DNA from: Carya illinoinensis
Lineage: Eukaryota > Streptophyta > Magnoliopsida > Fagales > Juglandaceae
DNA: 64,000 nucleotides
Reading direction: 5' to 3'
Assembly: GCF_018687715.1 (NCBI RefSeq)
Contig: NC_056752.1
Coordinates: 14,480,001 to 14,544,000, forward strand
This document shows positions 63,736 to 64,000 of the stretch, one piece after another (within the stretch, counting starts at the first letter, position 1; each line of letters opens with the position of its first letter). Position numbers and translations under genes: made by a program. The notes below the pieces were generated by a model. The model made no database searches, was not told the DNA's origin, and saw nothing but the letters and a program-made list of their open reading frames with translations.

Positions 63736-64000
63736 AAGCACATCCTTGCCCTCAAAGATCAAATGTGGATACCTCAACATGATATCATTATAGTCCTCCC
63801 AAGATGCCTCCTCTCTCGGCACCCCTTGCCATTGGATCAAGACTTGCCATACTTTCCTCCTTTTCCTCCCTCGGGTCACTACCCTATATTCAAGAACCAC
63901 TATAGGTCGCAAGAGCATCCTTCCCTCATCATCAAAGTTAGGAAGCTCTTCCACTATAAGGCTTGGGTCCCCAATTCTCTTCTTCAAATTCAGCACATTA
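63722..64000 (-). CDS. Chromovirus polyprotein C-terminus with chromodomain (partial)
   Basis: The minus-strand frame entering from the right window edge reads RPIVVLEYRVVTRGRKRRKV, WQVLIQWQGVPREEASWEDY and NDIMLRYPHLIFEGKDVLEG, then RGNVT, which runs into the LTR. The VLEYRV...W...VLIQWQG...EEASWED pattern is the integrase-linked chromodomain of chromovirus gypsy elements, thought to steer integration through histone marks. This part has no stop or shift, but only the last 90 or so codons before the LTR are inside the window, so whether the element is intact is unknown. Confidence 0.85.

Noticed and set aside
1..64000. tRNA, rRNA or other structured RNA genes
   Set aside because: No tRNA-like A and B box pair with a plausible cloverleaf and no rRNA segment was recognised; only primer sites complementary to tRNAs were seen.

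Overview
This window is nuclear DNA from a flowering plant, almost certainly a woody eudicot. The evidence is one intron-containing plant WNK kinase gene, plant-type LTR retrotransposons of several lineages, an RNase H-bearing plant LINE, dense MITEs and long AT-rich intergenic stretches. Species cannot be read directly; a Fagales-like tree is only a guess.

Layout. 1-4,700: LTR fragments on the minus strand, a 75-78 bp tandem repeat, and a decayed minus-strand ORF resembling the 'putative gypsy type transposon' family. 4,700-8,090: MITEs and unassigned DNA. 8,096-16,760: a chromovirus-like LTR invaded at 10,489 by an Athila/Tat-type gypsy element that kept gag and protease but lost reverse transcriptase, RNase H and most of integrase; a second copy of the host LTR segment follows it. 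16,760-20,000: unassigned DNA and several MITEs. 20,719-25,678: the only intact host gene, a WNK8/WNK10-type serine/threonine kinase with seven coding exons, followed by MITEs. 27,753-28,160: a pseudogene fragment related to plant myosin-binding (zein-binding) proteins. 29,346-37,437: a PIF/Harbinger-type MITE split by a 7.3 kb LINE, itself carrying two insertions. 37,546-43,327: a minus-strand Ty3/gypsy element with both LTRs, disabled by stops and by a hAT-type MITE sitting inside its RT. 44,400-56,980: a Tat/Retand-type element whose gag is split by about 7.1 kb of other LTR DNA, which in turn holds a second hAT-type MITE with a perfect 8 bp target duplication. 56,981-62,423: a Ty1/copia element with two LTRs but no RT-RNase H. 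62,424-64,000: minus-strand 3' LTR and chromodomain end of a chromovirus that continues beyond the window; a piece of the same LTR family lies at 870-1,234.

How the parts relate. The kinase gene is the only functional protein-coding gene I can support. The rest records successive nested insertions, with target duplications that allow the order of several events to be read. Many stop codons in the elements look like C-to-T changes (CAA to TAA, CAG to TAG, TGG to TAG), as expected from decay of methylated DNA. I looked for an unfamiliar gene system and did not find one. The most informative items are the nested MITE/LINE/LTR junctions, the GC-armed hAT MITE family, the two pol-deleted LTR elements and the palindrome array upstream of an LTR TATA box.
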